Shown: positions 48,511 to 56,596, counted from the stretch's first letter. The stretch is 57,930 nucleotides of DNA from an uncultured Acidimicrobiaceae bacterium (GCA_947258985.1 CAMYKI010000014.1:1-57930), one strand, 5' to 3'. The notes: generated from the letters alone by a model not told the origin. Numbers and translations are program-made.

Positions 48511-49191
48511 TCAGGCGATCGCCGCACCGCGATCGGGAGCCGGGGAATCTTCCGGCCGACCGTCAAGCACAACCCTTATCGCTTCGTGGCGTTCCGCACC
48601 GCTGGCCAGCATCTCGCCAACCGCGTCCTGCAGCAACCGTAGAGCCGCAGCCAGGCGATCGTGTTGTTGCTCGGCGTTGGCAAGGATCGCACCGGCCTCT
48701 GTCTGTGCTGCTTCGAGCAGACGATCGGCCTCCGCCCGTATCTGGGCAACTGCGGTCTCACCCTCGGCGGCCGCGTTTGATCTGATCATCGCCGATTCAC
48801 GCTCCGCGTCCGAGAGCATCTCCGACGCCTGGTTCAACATCAATCGGGCCTGGGCGCGGACGGCCTCCACATCCTCGGCGCGGTCGGTGCTCGAAGCACG
48901 GGATTCCGCTCGCTCCAGAATCTGATTGGCGCGTTTCTCCGCATCGGCGAGCATGCGTTGTTTCTTTTCCACGGCCTCGAGAAACGCATGTTCGATGCTC
49001 GACGAGTGTTCGCGGCGCGCCGCAAGTTCGGATTCGAGTGTCTTGACCTTGGCGTAGAGGGCCGAATTTCGGTCTTCTGTCTCCCGCACGGCGACGACGA
49101 CGGTATCGAGGAAGTCATCGACCTCGTCCCGGTCGTAACCCCGAACGGACAGAGAGAACTGCGCTTGATCCAGTTCCGTCCACAGTTTCAT
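48511..49191 (-). CDS. DivIVA/Wag31-like coiled-coil protein
   Basis: A 226-residue protein from the ATG at 49191, chosen because GGAGG lies 6 nt upstream. The N-terminal DivIVA signature is FSLSVRGYDRDEVDDFLDTVVVAV, followed by about 130 residues of coiled coil with many Ala/Glu/Arg (ESELAARREHSS ... AEADRLLEAAQTEAGAILANAEQQ). Such proteins mark curved membrane at poles and septa and organise cell-wall growth. The C-terminus is short and lacks recognisable motifs. The promoter is unusually clear, with a palindrome in its spacer. Confidence 0.82.
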   Translation of the reverse strand: MKLWTELDQAQFSLSVRGYDRDEVDDFLDTVVVAVRETEDRNSALYAKVKTLESELAARREHSSSIEHAFLEAVEKKQRMLADAEKRANQILERAESRASSTDRAEDVEAVRAQARLMLNQASEMLSDAERESAMIRSNAAAEGETAVAQIRAEADRLLEAAQTEAGAILANAEQQHDRLAAALRLLQDAVGEMLASGAERHEAIRVVLDGRPEDSPAPDRGAAIA

Positions 49192-49230
49192 GGCCGCCTC
49201 CAAAGCTCTGCAGCAGCCTTCATCTACCGC

Positions 49231-49267
49231 CACTTAAAGTGTATCGTCCACTACATAGTGTGGTCAA
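49231..49267 (-). promoter_or_regulatory. Promoter with palindromic spacer upstream of the divIVA-like gene
   Basis: On the minus strand: -35 TTGACC (49262-49267), an 18-bp spacer, and -10 TACACT (49238-49243), 46 bp upstream of the ATG. The spacer holds the perfect palindrome CACTACATAGTG (49249-49260), and a second, CACTTAAAGTG (49231-49241), overlaps the -10. The -35 lies in the last codons of the NUDIX gene. The arrangement suggests an operator; the regulator is unknown. Confidence 0.55.
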
Positions 49268-49721
49268 GGTATTCTTTGAGTCTCTCGAGGAACGGAATCT
49301 GGCCCTGATTGAGCAGGGACGAGGCTTCCTCCACGGAGCACCAACGCACTACATCGATTTCCGGAAACTCAATCACTCTTTCCGAGTGATGCGGCCATGT
49401 CATCCGAACCGTGTTGGAGCGGAGCAACGAGACATCGAAGTTCCCCTCTACGCCCCATGCAACTACGTGCTTGCCCGACCGCAATCGAACTTCACCCAGA
49501 TCGACCATGTGGACGGCGCCCAATGCATGGCCGGTCTCTTCTTCGAATTCGCGGAGCGCCGCCACGTTCTCGTCCTCGCCCGGTTCCACCAGGCCCTTGA
49601 TGATGCTCCAGGCACCCTCGTGCTTGTTTTGCCAGAAGGGCCCGCCGGGATGACCAATCAGGACCTCGAGTGGGCCTTCGAGTCGGTAGAGCAGTATCCC
49701 TGCGCTTCTCAACGGACGCAT
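49251..49721 (-). CDS. NUDIX hydrolase
   Basis: A 156-residue protein (MRPLRSAGILLYRLEGPLEVLIGHPGGPFW). The Nudix box is GLVEPGEDENVAALREFEEETGH (residues about 43-65), and the approach 'SIIKG' with a Lys is typical of the diadenosine tetraphosphatase-like group. It hydrolyses a nucleoside diphosphate linked to another moiety; the substrate is unknown. Its last codons contain the -35 box of the downstream divIVA-like gene. Upstream is the gene-poor stretch. Confidence 0.88.
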   Translation of the reverse strand: MRPLRSAGILLYRLEGPLEVLIGHPGGPFWQNKHEGAWSIIKGLVEPGEDENVAALREFEEETGHALGAVHMVDLGEVRLRSGKHVVAWGVEGNFDVSLLRSNTVRMTWPHHSERVIEFPEIDVVRWCSVEEASSLLNQGQIPFLERLKEYLDHTM

Positions 49722-50294
49722 CCCTCAGCCATGGCAGCCTCATAACCGGAGTCCCCAACTTCCCTGCGCAAAGACGATACAGGAGCGCCATGGCCCTCGG
49801 CTGCGGATCCGAAGACATACGTGGGGCCTTCTACGATCACTTGCAATAGGAGGACATGGGCCACTGGTCGTCACCTTTCGCGCAACGACGCGAAGCCTAG
49901 ACGTGCGGCCGATCCGGCCCTTCGGAATTGGAACTGGGGAGTAGTCCCGGAGTCACGCCCGCGGCCTCTGCTTGCATGCGGCAACGTCATCGTGAAACGG
50001 CTGAACCCGTCATCTGCTCGGAGGTGAGGTCGCCATCCATCAGTCGCGTTAGGCGGCGGGCAACCGTCGTCCGCTCCCGATCGTACGACGAAATCCCGAG
50101 GCTATCCGTGGGCCATGGGCCGGGGAACGGATCGGCCGGAAAAGCCTTCGTGACGGTCTAGACACTTCGGGTTGCGCGCAAATGACCATGTTCATTGACT
50201 CAAACGCAGCGACAACCTGCCGACAGGTAACTGTAAGCGGACTGGTACGGCAATCCCCCGGCCTACCGTCGGGGCCACACCAAGGACAACTGCG
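49722..50294. other. Gene-poor stretch with a possible decayed reading frame
   Basis: No convincing gene. On the minus strand, 49987-50157 reads without stop for 57 codons as coding-looking sequence (ADPFPGPWPTDSLGISSYDRERT...) and ends in a stop, but it has no normal start codon, so it may be the end of a broken gene. Its family is not recognised. The stretch marks the change from housekeeping to accessory sequence. Confidence 0.3.
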
Positions 50295-50741
50295 ATGACG
50301 CTACTTGCAGTAAAACCCGATCTTCCACAACCCGACATCGGATCGCTCCTCGAGGCTCTTGCAGACCACGACACAGTGGAACTCGACTGCACCACATCGC
50401 CGACGAGGATCTCCACCATCGAGGTGCGAAGTCGCCACGATCTGGAGGAACGCCTCGCCGAGCTATTCCCATTCCGACCCCACATGACGCCGGTCACCGA
50501 CGAGGACCGTGTTGGTGTCGAGATCGTTCTCGTCGACGGGCCGCCGCTACGCGGCGACGGCGACAACATGGCTCAGGCGATTGCGGATCTGCTCGCCAAT
50601 GCCCTCCACTACATCGAGCGGTGGGAAACCAAGCTGCGTTTCGACCAGGCGCATCAGCGGTACTGGGGTTGGGTATACCGGCTGATGATCTGTGGCGACA
50701 ACGACCACATCAAGGCAACTCTGCTCGGCGAACAGAGCTGA
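50295..50741 (+). CDS. Hypothetical protein, 148 aa
   Basis: A soluble, mixed alpha/beta protein (MTLLAVKPDLPQPDIGSLLEALADHDTVELDC...) with conserved-looking stretches RSRHDLEERLAELFPFRPHMTPVT and AIADLLANALHYIERWETKLRF. It has no signal peptide or membrane segment and three cysteines or fewer. I do not recognise a family. It converges on a truncated cyclase fragment and partly overlaps that open frame. Amino-acid composition looks like a real protein, but there is no strong ribosome site, so confidence is moderate. Confidence 0.5.
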   Translation: MTLLAVKPDLPQPDIGSLLEALADHDTVELDCTTSPTRISTIEVRSRHDLEERLAELFPFRPHMTPVTDEDRVGVEIVLVDGPPLRGDGDNMAQAIADLLANALHYIERWETKLRFDQAHQRYWGWVYRLMICGDNDHIKATLLGEQS

Positions 50742-51031
50742 ACCGCAGCACAGCACCCGCGGCCGGCGAACTGAGCAACCGTGCCGCCGTAGCGTTCGAT
50801 GCAGACAGCCATCTCGGTGACTGCCTCGTTGACGATGTCGGCCCAATCCTCCGGGTCCAGTGTCTCGGTTGGCGCAGTCGAACCGACAACGTCGCAGAAC
50901 AAAGCGCTGATCACGCACTGCTCAGAGGCGCGCTGCTGCTCGTTGTTGTCCAACGGGTCTCCCTCCCGCACGTCGCGCCAGATGTACACGTGCGAGCCGC
51001 CCGGTGGCGACGCGAGGTCCATTCGACGCAT
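50730..51031 (-). pseudogene. Truncated class III adenylate/guanylate cyclase fragment
   Basis: The minus-strand frame contains the N-terminal third of a class III nucleotidyl cyclase catalytic domain: VISALFCDVVGSTAPTETLDPEDWADIVNEAV, with the first metal-binding Asp in CDVVGST, then ERYGGTVAQFAGRG. At this point intact cyclases read GDG followed by the second metal site. Here Gly-Arg-Gly is followed by unrelated residues, and the rest of the domain is absent. It is therefore a remnant, cut off where it meets the hypothetical gene on the other strand. Confidence 0.55.
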
Positions 51032-51058
51032 TGGCGTCCAACGGCGTAATCTCTGGGC

Positions 51059-51442
51059 ATGATCGAATTCTCAGTGAACATGGTGAATCGTCCCGGCCAA
51101 CTCGCAACCCTGGCGCGCGAGCTGGGTGCGGCAGGTGTCAATATCGAAACCCTGGCCGCGTTTTCGACCGGTCCGGAGGCGTATGTGAAGCTCGTGGTGG
51201 ACAACCACGTCAGTGCACGAATCGTTCTGAAGAACGCCGGCGTCCCCTACGAGGAGCGCCGTATCGTTTCAGCAACCTTGCACGATTCCCCGGGAGCGCT
51301 CGCCCAAATGACCGAGGCCCTCGCCGCTACCGGCGTCAACATCGAGGCGATGTATCTGCTGCGCGCCGGAGCCGACGGCCTCCACTTCGCTCTCGCCGTG
51401 GACGATCCCGACAAGGCCAACAAGCACTTCGACGGCCGCTAG
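51059..51442 (+). CDS. Tandem ACT-domain protein
   Basis: A 127-residue protein made of two ACT domains (residues 1-62: IEFSVNMVNRPGQLATLARELGAAGVNIETLAAF; 65-127: RRIVSATLHDSPGALAQMTEALAATGVNIEAMYLL). ACT pairs bind small ligands such as amino acids and usually regulate enzymes; free-standing ones have unknown partners. It lies 27 bp from the start of the truncated cyclase frame. It is the last ordinary gene before the tRNA-Leu cassette array. Confidence 0.8.
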   Translation: MIEFSVNMVNRPGQLATLARELGAAGVNIETLAAFSTGPEAYVKLVVDNHVSARIVLKNAGVPYEERRIVSATLHDSPGALAQMTEALAATGVNIEAMYLLRAGADGLHFALAVDDPDKANKHFDGR

Positions 51443-51726
51443 TCGCCCTCGCGGCAGGACCGACATGACGGAGGCCGAGAACAACTCGGCCCCCGCTCTG
51501 TCAGCTCATAAGGTTGCGGTTACGTCGAACGGTCGGCAGCAGCCGAAGATGTGGACCGCCGAAAACCCTGTGCGACACAAGTGCGGACGCCTCGGCCACT
51601 CGCCACCCCATGTGAAGTTGGGTCTCCAAACTGCAACGAAGCGCGAGTTTCGGCCTGCCGAAACTCAAACTGAGCGGCAGTTTGCGTCCGCAAACTGCAA
51701 CGGACCCACCTTCGGTGGGTCCGCAG
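51443..51726. other. Spacer with three tandem perfect hairpins
   Basis: There is no gene. Three perfect inverted repeats follow each other: GAGTTTCGGC-ct-GCCGAAACTC (51645-51666), GCAGTTTGCG-tc-CGCAAACTGC (51677-51698) and CGGACCCACC-ttc-GGTGGGTCCG (51701-51723). The last ends 4 bp before the 3' end of the tRNA-Leu fragment and could be that tRNA's original terminator. The motif CAAACTGCAACG occurs twice (near 51627 and 51691). Confidence 0.75.
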
Positions 51727-51784
51727 TGTCGGAGAGAGGACTCGAACCTCCACGAGACAATGTCTCACTAGGCCCTCAACCTGG
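51727..51784 (-). repeat. tRNA-Leu (GAG) 3' half, att-like
   Basis: Minus strand: anticodon arm CCAGG-TTGAGGG-CCTAG (anticodon GAG), a long variable arm, T arm GGAGG-TTCGAGT-CCTCT, acceptor strand CTCCGAC and discriminator A; no CCA is encoded. The 5' acceptor and D arm are absent. The 5' anticodon strand CCAGG does not pair fully with CCTAG, whereas CCAGG is the sequence used in the UAG copies, so the joint appears hybrid. Confidence 0.75.
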
Positions 51785-51920
51785 GACCGTTCATCCCAAC
51801 CAGTCCCATCCTGTCCCAATACGTCCGGCTTATGGGGCGATTTCGACCGTTTCGGCCGGTGTTCATCCCATCCAATCCCGTCCTGTACCAGCGTGTTGGG
51901 TTGCAATCGGGTTGCAGTCG
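51785..51920. repeat. Attachment-site arm, copy 1
   Basis: Next to the tRNA half lies a block also found at 56392-56527. It contains two direct copies of a 20-27-nt unit of the form TCATCCCAwCCAGTCCCrTC (51791 and 51863), ending in CCTGT, and a shared end with TTGCAATCGGGTTGCAG. The first 48 bp are nearly identical in the two blocks. Repeats like these are typical arm-binding sites of tyrosine integrases. Confidence 0.65.
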
Positions 51921-51984
51921 AGTGGTGGCGAGTGCGTCCGCCCTACCGAAACTTGTGAGGAAAGCAAGGGGTCTTTGCGACGGC

Positions 51985-52929
51985 TTACGGCTCTGGCATG
52001 TGGTTCGGCTCGAATCCGACCGCGGCAAGGGCCTCGGCGATTGCAGCGGCGCCTGCGTCGTTGGGGTGATAGCCATCACCTTCAATCCAACCTCTCTCAC
52101 GTGGGTCTTCGTCGTGATTGGGGCCGTTGAACAGGTCGAATACCGGTACCAGTGTCACTCCTTGTGCTTCTGCGGCTTGCCGCAACACGGCGAAGTTGGA
52201 TTCCCACCCGGCGATGCACTCCCGCTCCTTCCCGACTTCTCGCCAATCGCTGATCATCCCGATGGGCGCGTCAACCGTGCGTAGTACGGTCGGGAGGCCC
52301 TGGCGCAAGTGCCACACCTCGGCGAAGAGGGCCTCTAGTTCTTGTCGGTATTCCTGCCAGTCTTCTTCGGTGTAGTCCTTGGTCGGCGCTGGAGAGTTTC
52401 TCTGGTCGTACCAGCAGGTGTCTAGCCACTCTCTGGACTCCGGCACCTCCCAATTCGGTACCCCGTAGATGACGATGATTTCGGCGTTTCGTATCAGATC
52501 GCCCATCTTTGGATAGCGGAGATCCTGTAGGTGTTGCAGTGCTTGTTGGGCGGTCAGGCGGGACAGGGCCTGTTCGTGGGCCTTGACCGTGACTCCCAAA
52601 GCCTTTTCCGCGTGGGTCGCATAGTGCTGCGCAACGCGGTAGCCGAATGAGTTGCTCAGGTAGACCAGGTCCCAGGCTTCGCCTTCGGCTGGCAGTTCCA
52701 GTCTCGGGTCACTGGTGGTTGTTGGCTCGGTCGTCGTGGTCGTTGTGGTCGTGGCAGGTGCTGCTGTGGTGGTTGCCGCTTCAGTGACGCTCGTTGCCGA
52801 TGCCGCCGCAGTGGTGCCGGTTGAGTCCGATTCGGAGGACCTGCAGGCCACCGTCGCCAGTGCGAGGACCATGAGCAGCGCGCAGCGGCGACGATTCGCG
52901 AGCATGGAAGAGAGGATGTTAAGAGCCAT
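51985..52929 (-). CDS. SGNH-type hydrolase lipoprotein
   Basis: About 314 residues from the ATG at 52929, which has GGAGG 6 nt upstream. A basic N-terminus and hydrophobic segment end in a lipobox (LATVAC), so it should be a lipoprotein. A Ser/Thr linker with a run of eight Thr follows (about residues 33-75). The catalytic domain begins VYLSNSFGYRVAQHY, with Ser in the block I position, and ends GDGYHPNDAGAAAIAEAL, the DxxH block V, as in SGNH/GDSL esterases. Substrates could be envelope glycans or lipids. It is the only gene between the first two tRNA-Leu fragments. Confidence 0.75.
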   Translation of the reverse strand: MALNILSSMLANRRRCALLMVLALATVACRSSESDSTGTTAAASATSVTEAATTTAAPATTTTTTTTEPTTTSDPRLELPAEGEAWDLVYLSNSFGYRVAQHYATHAEKALGVTVKAHEQALSRLTAQQALQHLQDLRYPKMGDLIRNAEIIVIYGVPNWEVPESREWLDTCWYDQRNSPAPTKDYTEEDWQEYRQELEALFAEVWHLRQGLPTVLRTVDAPIGMISDWREVGKERECIAGWESNFAVLRQAAEAQGVTLVPVFDLFNGPNHDEDPRERGWIEGDGYHPNDAGAAAIAEALAAVGFEPNHMPEP

Positions 52930-53103
52930 CGCTTGCCTCCAATCGCAAGCGCCCCCTTCCCCCAACTTCAACCATATCGGTGGGTGGCGAGAATGGTCGC
53001 AAGCAGAACAGATTTCGGCGAGAGGTGAGGGCCGCCATGCGTCGCGAATTGCATGGATCGCTTCTCGTTCCTGGCAGCGGGAATCGCGTCATCCAGGGGA
53101 AGT

Positions 53104-53161
53104 TGGTGCGGGCGAAGGGACTCGAACCCCCACGGGCATGTGCCTACCAGGACCCGCCTGG
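53104..53161 (-). repeat. tRNA-Leu (UAG type) 3' half, eroded anticodon loop
   Basis: The first 51 nt (53104-53154) are identical to 56332-56382: encoded CCA, discriminator A, acceptor CGCCCGC, a T arm and a long variable arm. The anticodon stem CCAGG/CCTGG is present but its loop has only 5 nt (CGGGT), so it is not functional. A single arm-like unit follows at 53174-53192 (TCATCCCAATCAGTCCTGT). No tRNA 5' half is present. Confidence 0.8.
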
Positions 53162-53313
53162 CCGTTCGCTGGGTCATCCCAATCAGTCCTGTGACGGACT
53201 CAGTCGCTGGTGCTTCCGTCGCCCTTCGCCCTGATGTTGTCGTACACCTTCTGGGCGATGTAGTCCCGGAACAGGACTGACGGGTATGTTTGGGGGTGTT
53301 CTGGGAGGCCGTG

Positions 53314-56300
53314 ATGGATCTTCGGATATTGGGACCGTTGGAGGTGTGGGACGGCAGCCACCAGGTTCCGGTCGACTCTCGGACCCAATGTGCCCTGTTG
53401 GCCTTGTTGGCGATTCATCCCAATGCGGTGGTTTCGACGGATCAGATCATTGACGCCTTGTGGGGTGATGATCCGCCGAGTTCGTCGTTGCAGACTCTGC
53501 GGTACCACGTATCGAAGCTGCGGGCTGCTCTGGGGGATGCTGCGGTTCATGTGGTGACACGCTCGCCGGGGTATGTGTTGGACGTGGAGGCGGACAACAT
53601 CGATGTGTACCGGTTCGAGGCGATGGTGGCTGAGGGTCGGGGTTTGATTGCTGCGGAGCCGGAGCGGGCGGCGCGGGTGTTGGTTGAGGCGTTGGGGATG
53701 TGGCGGGGGTCTCCGTTGGCGGATTTCACGTATGAGTCGTTCGCTCGTGGTGAGATTGTGCGGTTGGAGGAGTTGCGGTTGGCGGTGGTGGAGGACCGCG
53801 TCGCCGCTGATCTGGCATCGGGTCTTCATGTCGATTTGGTTGGTGAACTGGAAGCCTTGACGGCGGAGTATCCGTTGCGGGAGCGGTTGCGGGGCCAGTT
53901 GATGATTGCCCTTTATCGGAGTGGTCGTCAGGCGGAGGCGTTGCGGGCTTGTCAGCAGGCTCGTGATGCGTTGGGTGAGATCGGGATCGAACCATCGGAA
54001 GAGTTGCAGGCGATAGAGGAGCAGGTGTTGCTCCAGGACCCGTTGTTGATCGCGGCCAGACCTCCGACCCGGCGGCGCAACCTCCCGGAGCGGCTGAGCA
54101 GTTTCATCGGTCGCGACCGTGATATTGAAGAGGTTCGGCATCTGGTTGGCAACCATCGTCTGGTCACTCTGACGGGTGTGGGTGGTGTCGGGAAGACGAG
54201 CCTGGCGGTCGAGGTTGCCCGTACCCTGATCGGCGATTACTTCGATGGCGTCTGGTTTGTCGCAACCTCGGTGGTTGCCCATGCAGATCTCATCCCGGAA
54301 CGGCTTGCTCGCATCCTTGGCGTTCCCATTCGGACGCCCGAGGGTCTCATCGTCCAACTGGGCGACTACCTCTCGGAACGTGAGTCGTTGTTCGTCTTTG
54401 ATGGGTGCGAGCGTCATATCGACGATGTAGCGGGACTCGTTCAGTCTCTGCTTAGCGCGGCTCCCAGACTCCGGGTCATCGCCACCAGCCGGGAACCTCT
54501 GGAGGTTGTCGGCGAAAGTCGGTTTGAGGTGCCCCTTCTCGATACAGACGGGGTTGGGGCCGATGCTGTTCGCCTCTTCGAGGACCGGGCCGGTCTGGTA
54601 AAGCCCCGGTTCGCGATCACTTCGGGAAACGTCGACCTTGTTGCTCGAATTTGCCGCCGGGTCGCCGGTATCCCGCTTGCAGTTGAGTTGGCTGCGGCGC
54701 GTCTGGGCGGGCTTTCTCTCGACCAGATTGGCCAGCGTCTGGATGACCAGATGACGCTGCTTGCTCGAAGCCGCAAGGGTGAGTCACCCCACGGTTCGCT
54801 ACGAGCCGTTCTCGACTGGAGCCACGAGTTACTCGAACCCGCCGAGCAGACACTGTTCCGGCGGCTCGCCGTGTTCCGAGGTGGTGCCACCCTGGAGGCA
54901 GCCGAACTGGTTTGTGCGGACGAGATTCTTCCGATTGATGCAGTGTTCAATTTGCTTGCTCGCCTCGTCGACGTCTCGCTGGTTGTGGCGGACCGGGAAA
55001 CCGATCGATTCGAGATGCTGGACCCGGTGCGGCAGTACGCCGCACGGTGGCTTGATGCTGCTGGTGAGACCGAGCAGGTGAAACGTCGGCACGCGGTCTA
55101 CTACCGGGACCTGGCGCAACGAGCGTTTGATGGCGCTATCGGTCCGGAGGAGGTCAAGTGGTCTCGGGTGTGTGTTCGGGAAGAGCCGAATCACATAGCG
55201 GCTCTCTCCTGGGCACTCGATTCGGGAGAATCCGTCTTGGCGGTGGACACGGTGGCGTATCTCACGGAGTATTGGAAAGGTGCCGGTCGTGTTGCGACGA
55301 TGGACCGCTTTCTTGGCCCGGTGCTGGAGGAGGCTCGCAAGCGCCCTTCCCGAGCGCTCGTGATGCTGCTGGTTCTCGCTGCGTATCTGGAGCCGGGTCG
55401 TGGGGTGGCGCTCGCTGAGGAGGCCCTGGGAGTGGCTCGCGAACTTGACGATGAGTATGGGATCGGTCGTGCCCTGTTTCGGTTGGGTCCCACGGTTGGG
55501 TGGGAGGAGGACTTTGACCGTGGGGCCGCAATCACCAGGGAGGCGTTCGATTTTCTGGACCGGATTGGCGACCCGTTGGCGATGGGATGCTTGTTCAACC
55601 TTTCCGGGATGCTGGTTCGGGTTGAGGATGGGCTAGACGAGGCCGAAGCAGCAGCCCGAGAACTGTTGGAGCGCGGCGAGAGTTTCTCCTCTCTCGGGGC
55701 ACAAGCCGGGGCGTACACCGCGCTCGGGTGGGTCGCAGTGTGGCGCGGCGACCTCGACGTCGCCCGCAGCTACACAATCACAGCAATGGAAATGGCCGCG
55801 GAAGTACACAACCACCGCTGGGTCGTATGGGGAGGAAAAGCCCTCGTGGAAATAGAACTCGCGGCAGGGAACATTGACCGTGCCGTGGCCTACCAGGAGG
55901 AATACGGTCCGTTGATCAGGGAAATGTGGGACATGCTGTTCGCGCCCTCGGATGGCTTAGTCCAGATTGCCGTCGGAGACACAGAAAACGGTATCGCAAC
56001 GCTGCTCGATGCGCTGGACAGCTTTGCCGAGTCGAATGAAGCGGATGCCTTCCTTGTGCTGATTGCGCTCGCAGCGGTCTGTACTGAAACGGACGCCGTC
56101 ACATCAGTCCGCCTTTATGGAGCAACGGAGGCGATGCGGATACGCAAGAACCTGGCCCCCCCGGCATACGAAGCCCAAGCAATGGACGAGAACTGCACTC
56201 GACTACGCACCGCCCTCGGCGAGGAATCTTATGAGCGCGAATGGGCTAAAGGCGAGGCAATGACCACCGACCAGGTCGTGGCCTATGCTCGCAGCGCAAT

Positions 56301-56322
56301 GCAGCCCGAAGACGCGCACTAG
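53314..56322 (+). CDS. SARP/AfsR-type regulator with NB-ARC and TPR regions
   Basis: 1002 residues from the ATG at 53314, preceded by GGGAGG; an earlier start at 53290 adds 8 residues. Domains in order: an OmpR-type winged helix (DLRILGPLEVWDG...DALWGDDPPSSSLQTLRYHVSKLRAAL), a BTAD domain (about 100-250, ADNIDVYRFEAMVAEGR...EIGIEPSEELQAIEEQVL), an NB-ARC/STAND ATPase with Walker A TGVGGVGKTSLAVEVA near residue 290 and FDGCERHIDDVA, then a long TPR region. AfsR-like proteins activate secondary-metabolite or stress genes. It fills its cassette: its stop lies 9 bp before the next tRNA-Leu fragment. It is similar in its ATPase/TPR part to the gene at the window's end. Confidence 0.88.
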   Translation: MDLRILGPLEVWDGSHQVPVDSRTQCALLALLAIHPNAVVSTDQIIDALWGDDPPSSSLQTLRYHVSKLRAALGDAAVHVVTRSPGYVLDVEADNIDVYRFEAMVAEGRGLIAAEPERAARVLVEALGMWRGSPLADFTYESFARGEIVRLEELRLAVVEDRVAADLASGLHVDLVGELEALTAEYPLRERLRGQLMIALYRSGRQAEALRACQQARDALGEIGIEPSEELQAIEEQVLLQDPLLIAARPPTRRRNLPERLSSFIGRDRDIEEVRHLVGNHRLVTLTGVGGVGKTSLAVEVARTLIGDYFDGVWFVATSVVAHADLIPERLARILGVPIRTPEGLIVQLGDYLSERESLFVFDGCERHIDDVAGLVQSLLSAAPRLRVIATSREPLEVVGESRFEVPLLDTDGVGADAVRLFEDRAGLVKPRFAITSGNVDLVARICRRVAGIPLAVELAAARLGGLSLDQIGQRLDDQMTLLARSRKGESPHGSLRAVLDWSHELLEPAEQTLFRRLAVFRGGATLEAAELVCADEILPIDAVFNLLARLVDVSLVVADRETDRFEMLDPVRQYAARWLDAAGETEQVKRRHAVYYRDLAQRAFDGAIGPEEVKWSRVCVREEPNHIAALSWALDSGESVLAVDTVAYLTEYWKGAGRVATMDRFLGPVLEEARKRPSRALVMLLVLAAYLEPGRGVALAEEALGVARELDDEYGIGRALFRLGPTVGWEEDFDRGAAITREAFDFLDRIGDPLAMGCLFNLSGMLVRVEDGLDEAEAAARELLERGESFSSLGAQAGAYTALGWVAVWRGDLDVARSYTITAMEMAAEVHNHRWVVWGGKALVEIELAAGNIDRAVAYQEEYGPLIREMWDMLFAPSDGLVQIAVGDTENGIATLLDALDSFAESNEADAFLVLIALAAVCTETDAVTSVRLYGATEAMRIRKNLAPPAYEAQAMDENCTRLRTALGEESYEREWAKGEAMTTDQVVAYARSAMQPEDAH

Positions 56323-56331
56323 CGAGCCAGA

Positions 56332-56391
56332 TGGTGCGGGCGAAGGGACTCGAACCCCCACGGGCATGTGCCTACCAGGACCTAAACCTGG
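56332..56391 (-). repeat. tRNA-Leu (UAG) 3' half, att-like
   Basis: Minus strand: perfect anticodon arm CCAGG-TTTAGGT-CCTGG (anticodon TAG), a variable arm, a T arm with loop TTCGAGT, acceptor CGCCCGC, discriminator A and encoded CCA. The expected 5' acceptor GCGGGCG and D arm are missing; the sequence on the 5' side is the repeat-bearing arm. It shares 51 identical nt with 53104-53154. Confidence 0.85.
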
Positions 56392-56527
56392 GACCGTTCA
56401 TCCCATCCAGTCCCGTCCTGTCCCAATACGTCCGAGATCCCGGGCGATTCAGCCGGGTTCAAGAGGGGTTCGTCCCATCCTGTCCCGTCCTGTACCAGCG
56501 TGTTGGACTGCAATTGGGTTGCAGCGG
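56392..56527. repeat. Attachment-site arm, copy 2
   Basis: A block similar to 51785-51920, with direct repeat units at 56398 (TCATCCCATCCAGTCCCGTC) and 56470 (TCGTCCCATCCTGTCCCGTC), followed by a shared terminal segment with GTGTTGG and TTGGGTTGCAG. It lies between the tRNA-Leu half and the next gene and has no coding capacity. Confidence 0.65.
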
Positions 56528-56596
56528 GGTGATTGTGGTAGCGGCCCCGCGCACGGTCCTGCTGAGGTCGGGAATCTCTCCGGTGTCGGCGTGGTG

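Noticed and set aside
53200-54417. Long minus-strand open frame (405 codons) opposite the SARP regulator
   Set aside because: It is rich in Arg, Gln, His and Pro with no domain, and it lies antisense to the clear wHTH-BTAD-NB-ARC coding frame, so it is a codon-usage shadow.
51727-56391. The tRNA-Leu-like pieces as functional tRNA genes
   Set aside because: All three lack the D arm and the 5' acceptor strand, so none can fold into a tRNA.
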